A DNA stretch of 64,000 nt from NCBI GenBank assembly GCA_003339415.1, contig PDHQ01000001.1, positions 1 to 64,000 on the forward strand. The letters are read 5' to 3'. Positions 45,593 through 58,510 of this stretch are shown piece by piece (within the stretch, counting starts at the first letter, position 1; each line of letters opens with the position of its first letter). The position numbers were made by a program, and so were the translations under genes. This DNA comes from Ophiocordyceps camponoti-saundersi (nom. inval.) (taxonomy: Eukaryota; Ascomycota; Sordariomycetes; Hypocreales; Ophiocordycipitaceae). The notes beneath the pieces were generated by a model that did no database searches, was not told where the DNA came from, and saw nothing but the letters and a program-made list of their open reading frames with translations.

Positions 45593-47370
45593 ATGTCTGC
45601 CGTGAGCCCAAGTCTTCTCCGGACGACGGCGTTGAAGCGGTTGCGCCCCTTCTCCTCCGTTCCATTGTCCCGCGTATTCGCTGCCCGTTCTTCGGCCCGC
45701 AGCAGTTTCAGCACTTCGGCTGCCAAATCGTTCGCCGCCGCCGCCATGTCGTCTTCGTATCTCCAGCGTTTCGACGGCGAGATCCAAGATATTGCCGACT
45801 ACGTTGCCAATAAGAAGATTGACTCTGAATTGGCCGTCGGTTCATCTGCCAGAGCTTCGGAGGAAGGGCCTTGAGCTGATCCGCGTCTTTTTTTTTTGCA
45901 GTTCTCCACTGCCCGCTCTATCCTCCTCGATACTCTCGGTTGCGGTCTCGAAGGATTGAGGTTCAGCGAGTGCTCCAAGCTTCTCGGTCCCATCGTTCCC
46001 GGCACCGTCGTCCCCAATGGCACTCGAGTGCCTGGCACGCCCTATGTCCTGGACCCCGTCAATGGTGCCTTCAACATTGGGACCATGATCCGCTGGCTCG
46101 ACTTCAATGACTGCTGGTTGGCTGCCGAATGGGGTCATCCCTCAGATAACCTGGGCGCCATCCTTGCCGTAGCCGATTGGATCAATCGTACCAACCAGGC
46201 CGGTACCGGCTCGACTCTGGCTGGCGGTCGTACCTTTACTGTCCGCGACGTCCTCGAGGCCATGATCAAGGCTCACGAGATTCAAGGCTGTCTAGCGCTG
46301 CTCAATTCCTACAATCGCGTCGGTCTCGACCACGTTGTCCTCGTCAAGGTCGCCAGCGCCGCCGTCGTCTCGAAGATGCTCGGTCTCGAACAGAGCCAGA
46401 TCGCCGACGCCGTCTCGCAGGCCTGGGTTGACGGTCAGAGCTTACGCACTTACCGTCATGCCCCCAATGCCATGTCTCGAAAGTCCTGGGCTGCTGGTGA
46501 CGCCTGCCAGCGTGCCGTCAACCTAGCCCTGAGGGTCTTGAAGGGCGAGAAGGGCATTCCGACTGTCCTCTCCGCTCCGACATGGGGGTTCTATGAAGTT
46601 CTATTCAAGGGCAAAAAGTTCCAGTTTCAGCGTCCCTATGGCAGCTATGTCATGGAGAATGTCCTATTCAAGGTTTCTTACCCGGGTACGTCCAACAGCT
46701 TACACGCTGTACCTACCGTGCTACGGACCGCTGACCTGACCGATGAAACCGCACAGCCGAATTCCACTCGCAGACGGCTGTCGAAGCCTCCGAAAAGATT
46801 CATCATCAACTGAAGAAGATGGGGAAGTCGGCCGCCGACATCAAATCCATCACCTGCCGCACCCATGAAGCCTGTGTTCGCATCATCGACAAACAGTTCA
46901 AGCCCATGGAAAACTTTGCGGATCGAGATCACTGCATTCAGTACATGTGCGCCGTCATGCTCGTCTTCGGCCGCCTCACAGCCGCAGACTACGTTGATGG
47001 CAGCGAGGCCGCCACATCGGAGCTCGTCGAGTCTCTTCGTCAGAAGATCAAGTGCGTCGAGGATCCGCAGTACACCAAAGACTATCACGACCCTCAGCTA
47101 CGCAGCATCTCGAATGCCTTGACCGTCACGCTCAACGACGGCACCGTTCTGGACGAGGTGGCCGTCGAGGTGCCCCTCGGCCATCGCCAGCGACGCGAAG
47201 AGGCTCAGGGTGCCATCTTGGCCAAGTACAAGCGGCATCTGGCACCTCACATGCCGGAGAGCAGGGTTGAGGAGCTCGTCAAGCTTCACGAGGACCATGG
47301 CCGGCTCGACTCGACGCCGATTGACAAGTATGTTGACCTTTATGTTGTCAAGGACAGCAAGTTTCTCTAG
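45593..47370 (+). CDS. 2-methylcitrate dehydratase (PrpD/MmgE family), mitochondrial
   Basis: The enzyme dehydrates 2-methylcitrate in the methylcitrate cycle that detoxifies propionyl-CoA. Exons 45593-45835, 45902-46685 and 46757-47370 give 546 residues. The first 50 residues are Arg-, Ser- and Ala-rich without acidic residues ([19 protein letters not shown]), a mitochondrial presequence. The PrpD core follows: [66 protein letters not shown] and [13 protein letters not shown] across the third exon. Intron 1 is 66 bp, a multiple of three, but has an in-frame stop, so splicing is needed. The end is [14 protein letters not shown]. Confidence 0.93.
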
Positions 47371-47610
47371 ATGGCACGGGCTCGGAAGGGCTGGGCAGGG
47401 TGAATGCTGGATATAAAGGTGGTATAGCAGATAAAGATGGCATCTGCTTTTACCGATCACTCTGTCCAATAGTACACACATAGGGAAACGAGCGAGTCAG
47501 TCAAAGGTAAAACATACAGGCCTTGGTCATGTTCCCCCTCAACAACACGATTCAACGCCCTTGGTGGTCTCTCACCACCTACACACAACACGTGCCTCGA
47601 AGGTACGAGT

Positions 47611-50600
47611 TCAAAACTCGCTTCCATCGTGGGTATTGTGTTGAACGAATTTCGTGGTAGCCACGGGCTCGCCTTTCAGGCGCCATCGATCGGCACTGAT
47701 TGGTCGCTTCAATTCATACGGCCCCTGTCCACCGAACCATGCTTCGATGCCATGCCACTGTAAGTTCTCGAAGACCTTTGAGTGATCGTCGGCGCAACGG
47801 GCCTCGAAGTGAACGCCTTGTAAGTCGCGAGGTTAGACAAACTCTCGTGTATGAGTGAAAGAAAGACAGGGAGAAACATACTGGTAACTTTCCAAATAGC
47901 TCCGCTGTTGTTCAACGTATAACTCTTAGAGAAGACTCTAAACAACCGAATATCACCAACGTTGATATACTCCGTCCGAAACATGTTCTTCAAATCGATG
48001 TCAACGACATACCACCAATCAAGCTTAAGCTGAGACGCGAGAAACTGCTGTCGAGGATGGTTGATGTCCGGGTCGAAGGAGACGTAGAGCGAGTCTGCCT
48101 CGTTGCTCTTCGGACTGCCGCTTATCCCCAGCTTCACCTTGAGCTGGTCGAAGCGGGTGCAGTCGGATAGGATGACCCAGTCGTGGAAGGCGTTGACGTC
48201 TCCTTGCCAGAAGGTGAAGAGGGTGCGGTCTGGGGATCTGTATAGTTGGAGGGTTGGTGATGGGGTGTCGATTTGTTTGAATTTGTTGAGGCCTAGTTGC
48301 TTCTTGGACGTGCTGCAGAAGCCTCTTAATCTGAAGGCTTCACTCAATGAATGTTAGACCCCTTTCTTTGCCTTCATCACCAGTTTCTTTTTCCCCTTTT
48401 TTTCTTCCTTCACGCTTCATTGTTCTTATCAAGTGAAGAAAAGGGGGGGGAGGGGAGAGGGAAAGATGGACGTACTTGAAATACCCCAACCGCGTTTCTC
48501 CCCGTCATCAGGCTGAAGCTGCTTAAACCCGATTCTCGAAAGGTCATCCAACGCCATAAAAGGCCTCTTGAAGATCGAAGCGATATCAATCCTCTGCCAG
48601 TCTTGAAACCCAAGCTGTCCACTCAGATTCACCCTCTGCTTCCCCTCATCTCCGAAATGAACCTCCAACTCTCCCGAAAAGTCAACGTTCTGAGGTCCTC
48701 GAAAGACGCTGATCTCGAGCTTGTCAAAGGTAGGGCAGGATTCCATCTCGCTGTAGGCGCGCCATCCGAAGTGGTAGATTTCGCCGCTCCATACTAGGGC
48801 TTTGGACCAGCTTTCTGGTCGTTGTAGCCAGGTTCGCATCACGGCGTATCTGTCGAGTTGCCATGTTGTTTTGGAGTTTGAGCACTTCGCCCTCAGCTTG
48901 AGTCCTTTCGTGGGCGTGTTAGCGCTTGGAGATGAGAATGAGTGAGGTGAACAAACCTTCGAGACCCCAGCCGTCGCGCTTTATGTCGCCCTCGTAAGAC
49001 CAGAGTTGCATCATTCGCAAGTCCTTAAAGGTGATGGTCTTATTTTCGAACATGTGCTTCATATCGAGCGTGATCCAGTCGTGAAAACCGGCCCATGGTT
49101 CGGTGACTATCAGTTGCTCTCGGTAACCGTCAAAGGAGAAATAGATGGAATCACTCGTTCCCGAGTGTTTGTGTCCGTCGAGTTGGAACCCGAGCTTCAT
49201 CTCTGAGATGCTGGTACAGTCTTCTCTGTGGGGGAAGTCGTTTTCCACTGGGGCGTTCCAGGGGTTGCTGTGAAGGGGGACATGTAGTACTGTGCTGTCC
49301 TCGTCGAGGGGGTTGTCGTCTTCGGCAGAGCATTCTTCACCTGATTCCTCGGGAGACGAATTGCTGCAGTCGAGAAAGATGGAAGACAGTGGCTTGATGG
49401 TGTTCTCGTTGGAAACAACGGTTGGAAACAAGGAGCAGATTTGGTCTACGGTGAAGTTGCCCAGTTTCAAGTTTCTGATGTCTCTATCTCCCTTGTCGTT
49501 AGATGCTATGAGTTGTCGAATACAAGGGACGTCAAACTCACCTGTCTGAACTGCTGCAACCCAGGTAGATTCCGTTTAAAGGGGGACGATTGGCATCAGG
49601 GGAGCCGCGCAGTGCATCCATTGTCAACAGCTTGCAGATGAGACCGGACGATTCTATATGAAAGACCCTTAGTGTGAGTCGTTCTTCTCGCCTGTCCGGA
49701 CTGGAGGGAGAATTTACCGTTGCCTTCATCTGCCCTTTTCTGATGCTTGCCCCGTTGATCCCTCATCTGATGCCAGACTTGCATCAATGTGTCGACAAAG
49801 TGAGGCGCAAGCATCATGATGTAATGAACGACGACTCTGGAGCACCCCTCGTCTACAGCTTGCATACCAGCAGGGATATCCTCCGTGACGAGTAACAAGA
49901 TGTCGTATATCAGGTTAGCAGCCCGTCGAGCCAAGGGATCTCTGGGATGCGAGTCCATGAACTGAAGCATCGACACGAGCTCTTCCCTCTGCTCTATCTC
50001 CTTCCGAAGGACTACAGCTGGGATGAAACAAGAGTCCGTTTCGAGAGCAGACGTGGTCGGTGTAACGAGGGAATATGCTTGGGGCTGTTCCGGAGGCGAG
50101 AACCACCAGGCTGATCCCGTCGCGCCGGGGAAGTCGGGCAGTGCCGGGAGCCATCCCGTTTCTATATCCTTCCGACCTCGACCAGACGAGCACGAGTCCT
50201 GAACTCGAGAACCGATCCATCCCGGCCGCGGAAGATAGAAACCACCGACTTTGGGAACCAGCTGAAAGGGCCTGTCGGGAACCGGCAGTTCGGGATCGTC
50301 GTAGGGAGTTCTTTTGTAGATCCACCATTGATACAAATGCTCGCCATCGGCAGAGCAGCCCGTCGGGACAGGAGGAGGTAGAAGCCTGGTAGGATCCGGG
50401 AAAGGAGGAGGCCAGTCTCTATAGAGCGCAACAGGCTTCCTAGACATATGGTCTCGCCGACAGCGCCTCAGTGACGATCCCGTTCTTCCGTTCGACTGAG
50501 TACTCGGTCGTCTTAGTCGATGGTCGTCTATCGACTCTCTTGGTTCGGGTGGCGGATGTCCCCGGATAAAGGCCAAGATGAAAGCAATCGCGGTTCTCGC

Positions 50601-51077
50601 TCTTGAAAGTGAGGAAGAGGCCATCTGTCTGAAGAAGGAGTCCGGAAGGTGAATACACACGAGGCGAACAGCCCGGCTTCGACGCTCAGAAGATGACTGC
50701 CTAAGCATCGGGCTGCGCAGGGCGTTGTTGACGACATCGTGGCGATATTCATTCACCGTTGCCACGCCCCTGTCTCCTGTATCGGTGAGGGTGAAGTCGA
50801 CAGTCGAGCCTTTACGCGGTGCCTTTGCGTCATCACCTGGTCTCGTCCCCGACGATGAAGGCGTCTGTTTCCCAGGGGGGGGCGGAGAAGACGAGTCGAA
50901 GAAACGAAATACTTTCCGCTTAGTCCGGACCGAGGCAGGTTGCTGCGGAGGAATCTTGTCGGTCAGGGGTTGGGGGGCATCTCCCCCGGCCGGTACGTGG
51001 TCTGACCCGGCTGGAAGGCTGGCCAAGGTGTGGTCGAACCATAAAAGGAGAAGGGTGACGGCCCAGTGGTAACGCAT
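47611..51077 (-). CDS. Large secreted protein with three exon-encoded beta-sandwich-like C-terminal repeats
   Basis: Six exons (51077-49718, 49653-49542, 49483-48957, 48904-48476, 48337-47882, 47816-47611), all GT-AG, join in frame to 1029 residues. The N-terminus MRYHWAVTLLLLWFDHTLAS is a signal peptide. Residues 30-450 are Pro/Ser/Arg-rich with a region CSADGEHLYQWWIYKRTPYD and a helical part (RAANLIYDILLLVTEDI) that I do not recognise. The C-terminal half has three related modules, each of pattern: a conserved F/K-L start, FSFD-like strand, FHDW or FQDW or LDWWYV, a FENKTI-like helix, and a close reading W-G-L-E or W-G-I-S or W-K-V-T plus about six residues and Cys. They recall PLAT-like or lectin-like sandwiches. 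Similar modules occur, as I recall, in fungal enterotoxin-like proteins; no catalytic domain is visible here. Confidence 0.72.
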
Positions 51078-51657
51078 TCTTCTGTGTAGGGATGTATGTA
51101 TGTAGATCAGATGCCGGTTTCTGTGCCACCGCCCGGCACTTTGGAAACTAGGTTGAAGGGTGACGGATGAGGGACGGGAGTTGTGAAGTAACAACTTTTA
51201 GTCTTTGAGGAGAGGAAGGATACGCATGCCTGGGTATGTATGTATGTATATACATATGTTGGTAAGGACTATACATTGTATGAAGAATGACAAGATGAGA
51301 GATGGATAAGATCTATAGATGTGTATATAATATACATACATATGTACATATCCGTACATGCATACTTCATACATACATACATAGGTATGGACATGATATG
51401 AAGTCGATGAAAGGAAGAGTTTCGTGATCAAAACTATTGCAAGTAAAATTACACATTACCGTCGCATCTGTTAGACAAAGACTAAAGTCTAATCGACCTT
51501 GTCTTGTTTCACCCATCAAATAAGGACAGCCGAATACCTAAATGGCTAAAGGAAGCTGATCCTGATGATACAGACGCCGTACATGGGTATGTGTACTGTA
51601 TATATGTATGTACATATATATGTCTGACAACAGCTGTCTCATTTGCAGATCCGGGTT

Positions 51658-52118
51658 TCTCTTTAGAGTATTCATATTTGCCACGGCACCTATTCCTATT
51701 AGACACGACATCACTAAAATAAGCGGTACGTACCTGATTAGTAAGATCTTTTTCTTACCCGGTATAAAGTCGTAGGAAATCTAAAGTTACTAGTAATCTA
51801 TAGGTATCTATCTTTTCTACCTACCTCTGCCCGCCTTTATTCTTTTTTTTACCTGCCTTAGCTTCCTATACCTTCCTAGGCTACCTTTACCTATTTCTGC
51901 CGTTTTTACTAGGTAAAAAACGCAAAGCGCGCGCGCGTAGGTGAGTAAGAAGATAAGTACTTACGGACTACGAGTGACGTTCTATCTTGTACTAGCATTA
52001 TATCGCGTAGTAGGGCGGCCCGAAAAATGCCTTAGTAATTAGGTACGTATCCCTAAATCTGGGAATGTCGTGTCTAATAGGAATAGGTGCCGTGGCAAAT
52101 ATGAATACTCTCTCTTTA
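51658..52118. repeat. 8-bp target-site duplication (TCTCTTTA) flanking the MITE
   Basis: TCTCTTTA occurs at 51658-51665 directly before the left inverted repeat and at 52111-52118 directly after the right one. Confidence 0.8.
51666..52110. mobile_element. MITE with perfect 46-bp terminal inverted repeats
   Basis: The left arm 51666-51711 is the exact reverse complement of the right arm 52065-52110, starting GAGTATTC and ending GAATACTC. Inward of the perfect part the arms stay imperfectly complementary for roughly another 40 bases (GGTACGTA on both sides). The 445-bp element has no coding capacity; its interior is AT-rich apart from a short GCGCGCGCGC run. The flanking 8-bp duplication fits the hAT superfamily, though the TIR ends do not match a consensus I can name. 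Confidence 0.85.
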
Positions 52119-52850
52119 TGTACACAAATATACACATACAGATCTTTACATATAGTCCAGTGGGAACTGAATATTCATGCTTCATCGGCCAACTTGGATA
52201 CTGCCAGTCTCATGCCTCTGATCCGGCTCCAGAATCTGACGATATGTCGTACAAACATATATGTGAGCCTACATATGTATACCAACAATCCTACCGAGTA
52301 TATGCCTAATTCGTCCTCGCCTTAACACACACACACACACACAAGACTTGACAAAAATCCCTTGGCCGTAAGTTTTCGTCCTCAAGGGTTGTATCACATA
52401 TAGTAGACTACCTACCCACCTATATGTGCGGTGCAATGCCATGATCCTCGCTGGTCGAACCCAAATAACCTTGTCCGTTGATCCACGAATATGCCGTTAC
52501 ATTGCCAACAACAACCAGCGGAAATAGGCCCGAGGGCGTCATACATACATATGTATGTACATAGATCCATCATTATGCGAACAAAAGACTACATACATAT
52601 GTGAGTTGGTCTATGGCGAAATCGTGCCATGGAACTTGCACCGAGGTAACATTCAATGCATCTACGAGTTGCACCCGACCAATGACTTGCTCGTCGAAGG
52701 ATCGATTGCATTGATGACGTCTTTCGGTCTCATTCGGATTGTCTCGGTTGGAAACCCGGTGGTGGAAAGGGCTAGCTCGTGAAGGGATGGATGCTTGATG
52801 CCGTTGTTGCTGGGAGAGCTGGGAGAGGGAGGGCCAGGGCTTACCTTTGA

Positions 52851-55065
<2,215 letters not shown>

Positions 55066-55610
55066 GAAGGTTATGAGAGATTGTAGTCCATACTCCTCCA
55101 TACTAGGGCTCAGGCGATGATGGAGGTGGCGGAGTGGTTTGGTTGGATAGCACGGAAAAATTGTATACGATCGCGAATACGAGCTAGGAATACGATAGCC
55201 GAGTTTGGACAAAGCCTCAGCCACATCACAAAGCAGAAAGCCCCGCCTCATCGTCATGGCTGAGCCTCGCCGTCTGCCCACCAAAATGCGCCTTCTTCTG
55301 CTGAATCGAGTGAGTGAGTGGAGTCCAGAAACGAAGGAGATCCCCGGGTGGGGCAGGCTACCAGGAAGTCGCACGCTAAGGCACGGAGCAATGATACCCG
55401 CGGTTCCTCCGGCTCCCCCGGCAGCGCCTCGGTTAGTTGTTCCGTGGCGAGAGCACCGCCTCACTCTGTAACGCGCCTTATTTGGCCGTTTCCGCTCTCC
55501 TAGTGCGGCCCTTTGTTCCCCCTCCATCGAACCTACATACCTCTCTGCCTCGCTCAAAACCACGATACAGTTTGTTGAAGCCAGGAACAGCAACAGCAAC
55601 AGCGACCAAA
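55066..55610. other. Intergenic region, promoter of the SH3 protein
   Basis: The 545 bp show no gene. The last 120 bp are pyrimidine-rich and end in a CAACAGCAACAGC run just before the SH3-protein start. Confidence 0.65.
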
Positions 55611-56444
55611 ATGGTTTCCTCCGATCGCCAGACCATCATGGAAACCAACCGATCACTCCGTAATATCAAGACGGTATGTAAATCTCGTTCATTCCTCCCC
55701 TCCTCCCCCCCGGTCCCTCCGCTTACCCATCATCATCACCAGGAGCTCGAGAGTCTTTTGGAAAAAGGGGTTATTGACGAGGACGTCTTCGACAATATTC
55801 ACGCCGCCCTTCCGCAAGAGTCGCCGCTTTCAGGCCCCCTCCGCACTACGACCAACAGAAACGAACCGCCGACGCAAGCCCTCCAGAACATGACCGTCAA
55901 CTCGGAGTCGCGAGGCGACGCAGCGGCAACACCCCCCGCGCCGCCCAGCTACAACGAGACACCGCCGCCCAGTCTCCCCGTCCGAACAGCCAAGCCCGTC
56001 GTCGCCCACGCCCGCGCCCTGTATCCGTACGCCGCATCCGACGCCCGCGACGTCTCTTTCGAAAAGGATGACAGAATCGCCATACACGAGCGCCTGAACC
56101 CGGATTGGTGGCTCGGTCAGAATCTCCGTACCGGTCAGGAGGGCATCTTCCCCCGCAGTTACGTCTTCGAGGAGCCCGACACAAAGGGCACGCCTCAGCC
56201 GGGACCCGCTGCCCCTTACGTGCAGCCGCAGCCGCAGCCGCAGTACGGCTACCCGCCCCCGCAGCAGAACCCATACAACGCCAACGTGCCGCCCATGGCC
56301 GTCGCAGACGGCGGTCAGCCTTCGGGGGGCAAGGACGGAAAGATGGGTCAGATGGGCAAGAAGTTCGGTAAGAAGTTGGGTAACGCCGCTATTTTCGGCG
56401 CTGGCGCCACTATCGGAGGCAACATTGTCAACAGCATCTTCTAG
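55611..56444 (+). CDS. SH3-domain actin-patch protein (LSB1/PIN3-like)
   Basis: Exons 55611-55673 and 55743-56444 give 254 residues. The N-terminus (MVSSDRQTIMETNRSLRNIK, then TELESLLEKGVIDEDVFDNI) is the conserved head of fungal Lsb1/Pin3 proteins. The SH3 domain spans about residues 125-180: AHARALYPYAASDARDVSFEKDD, with its ALYPY, ending WWLGQNLRTGQEGIFPRSYV (written in parts). Pro/Gln-rich sequence follows (QPQPQPQYGYPPPQQ), then a Gly-rich, glycine-zipper-like end (GAGATIGGNIVNSIF). In yeast these proteins bind Las17/WASP and limit Arp2/3-driven actin assembly; the Q-rich part is linked to prion behaviour there. Confidence 0.88.
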   Translation: MVSSDRQTIMETNRSLRNIKTVCKSRSFLPSSPPVPPLTHHHHQELESLLEKGVIDEDVFDNIHAALPQESPLSGPLRTTTNRNEPPTQALQNMTVNSESRGDAAATPPAPPSYNETPPPSLPVRTAKPVVAHARALYPYAASDARDVSFEKDDRIAIHERLNPDWWLGQNLRTGQEGIFPRSYVFEEPDTKGTPQPGPAAPYVQPQPQPQYGYPPPQQNPYNANVPPMAVADGGQPSGGKDGKMGQMGKKFGKKLGNAAIFGAGATIGGNIVNSIF

Positions 56445-56953
56445 TTTTCGGATCGGAGGACAAAGGCGTTTCGGATTGGAGGGTTGCAATTCCGGGTTTG
56501 TCGCATTTTTGTAGTCTAAGGCAGTGTAAGTGTTCCCTGCGGCGAGGAGGCTCTCTTACCCATGTATCTGTATTGGATGGTGAACAACTCTAATTGGGTT
56601 GACGAGGTTCAATGATCGTCATTTCACCCCTTTAGGGTCCGTTGACGACGGAGCCCCACCGAGGCCAGAGAAACGAGACAGAAGAAGCAATGGGAAGAGA
56701 ATACAAAGAGGACGATTCTTGCACGTCTTATCCCTTACATACAAATGATTCACCCATAGGCATATATGAACTGCAGTGACTAAACATCGGATTCTCTCCT
56801 TTGGCGCATGAACACGGATACTTACCGTCCTCGTGTATCACGACAATGAAGATCGGATTTTTGTTTCTCCTGATCGGCTCTTTGTAGCATAAGACCAACC
56901 TCACGTTTTCCCTACTAGTACGGATAGATAGAAAAGACCTACTACCCTCAACC
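56445..56953. other. Intergenic region between the SH3 gene and CMS1
   Basis: Holds the 3' UTR of the SH3 gene and the promoter of CMS1. I see nothing else in 509 bp. Confidence 0.65.
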
Positions 56954-57936
56954 ATGGCGAACCCCAAGAAGCGGCCAGCTGCCTCAGTGCCTGAAAAGAA
57001 GCCCAAGAAGAGAAAGTCGGCACAAGCCAAGGGCGATCCCCACGATGACGCCCTCGACACCGACCTCGGCATCAACACGCTCTTCGCTCGCATGGACCAG
57101 CAGCTACTGGCTGATCACCTCGCCCAGAAGACGGCGCGCTTCGGCAGCGACCTGAGCACCGTCGAGCTCAACGATCTAGCCATCCAAGGTATGGAAGCGA
57201 CTGACTTCCACTGCTCCCGCCTCGCCGTCTCTCAACCTGCTCACGCGCGCCCCCTTTCCAGCGAGCTGCATCCGCGACACCACGTCCTGGCAGACCGAAC
57301 GTACCTTGGAGCATCTGCCTGCCTTTCTCGAAGCCTTCGCCGAGAAGCCTGAGAGCCTGAAGAAAGTGCCGAAAGAAAAAGGCTCGCCTCACACACTCAT
57401 CGTTGCCGGCGCGGGACAGAGAGCTGCCGATATCGTGAGGTGTGTGTCATTATGCCAGCCGCCGCCTCCGCCGCCGGTGCTAACGACGACAGGGCTGTTC
57501 GCTCCTTGGCTAGCAGCGAAAGTGCCGTGGCCAAGCTGGTGAGTTGATGACGGCCATATTCAGACTCGCGGCATACTCTGACGCATGGCGCACAGTTTGC
57601 CAAGCACTTCAAGGTCCAGGAACAGGTCCAGTTCCTCACGAACAAGGTCACCGGAATCGGCGTCGGTACGCCCGCTCGTCTGATTGAGCTAATGGATAAT
57701 GGTGAGATGGGTCGTTCAAGAGAAAATGCTGCCGTCGACTGACTGCTAGAGAAGGAGCTTTATCCGTGAAAGGCCTTTGCCACCTAGTCGTTGATGCCTC
57801 GCATATCGACCTGAAGAAGCGGGGCGTCATGGACACGAAAGACACGGCATTGTCGCTAGCTCGTCTTCTAGCCAGGCAGGAGTTTCGGGACCGATATGGC
57901 GACGACAGGAAGTCGCTGGCGCTTCTATTCTACTGA
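56954..57936 (+). CDS. CMS1: CMS1-like 90S pre-ribosome protein
   Basis: Cms1 (CMSS1) is found in the U3-containing 90S pre-ribosome in the nucleolus and has a helicase-like fold without clear catalysis. Five exons (56954-57188, 57262-57439, 57493-57538, 57596-57701, 57755-57936) give 248 residues; introns are 53-73 bp. The Lys-rich N-terminus MANPKKRPAASVPEKKPKKR is a nucleolar-type signal. Motifs seen are HTLIVAGAGQRAADIVR, FAKHFKVQEQ, GVGTPARLIELMDNGALS and HLVVDASHIDLKKRGVMDTKDT, all family hallmarks. The 46-bp third exon is easy to miss but is required by phase. Confidence 0.9.
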
Positions 57937-58510
57937 AGCTCTCTGCCTACCTACCTCCTAAGCGAGTGAGATCCATCGAGACAGGGACCACTTACCTTCC
58001 TGGTCTTCATGTCAGGTAGCAGTTGAGGCGGCTGTTTGCCGTCAGAGCTGATCCCTCTTTCTCTGGCTTCATCGTCTTTCCCTCTTCCCTTTCCCACTTA
58101 CGTACACCTGCCTTCTACAAAACGTGTTCTCCTTCCTACCTGCAAACTCTGTCATCTCGTTGCTCATCGATCACATGGCAGGCGTCCTGGTGCGATTCAA
58201 AGTTGCCTCCCGAATTGCATATCGCCTACTGCAGCTGGGAGTCACCTTCTCCTGCCGCCAAACCCCTGACGACAGGTGGCCTGAGATCCATTTCAGCTCC
58301 TGTCCTGTCAAATACTCCTCTCCTCTCCTCTCCTCTCCTCTCTCTCTCTCTCTCTTCTCATCTCCTCCACTAAGACTTGTTTCTTTTCCACTCTTTTTTG
58401 GATCCGCCCACCCCCAACACCTTCACTGCTCGCTCAATTTTGGTGACCATCGTTAATTACGACCAGCCATTTCCACAGCTATTCCCCTCTTTCTGCTATC
58501 GACTCGCGAC
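57937..58510. other. Intergenic region, pyrimidine-rich
   Basis: Contains a CTCTCC/CT repeat at about 58316-58358, likely promoter of the next gene. No gene is seen. Confidence 0.65.

Noticed and set aside
47580..47640. tRNA-like T-arm (GTTCAAAAC between short complementary stems)
   Set aside because: The matching acceptor and anticodon stems are absent, and most of the element (from 47611 up) falls in the last exon of the large secreted repeat gene.
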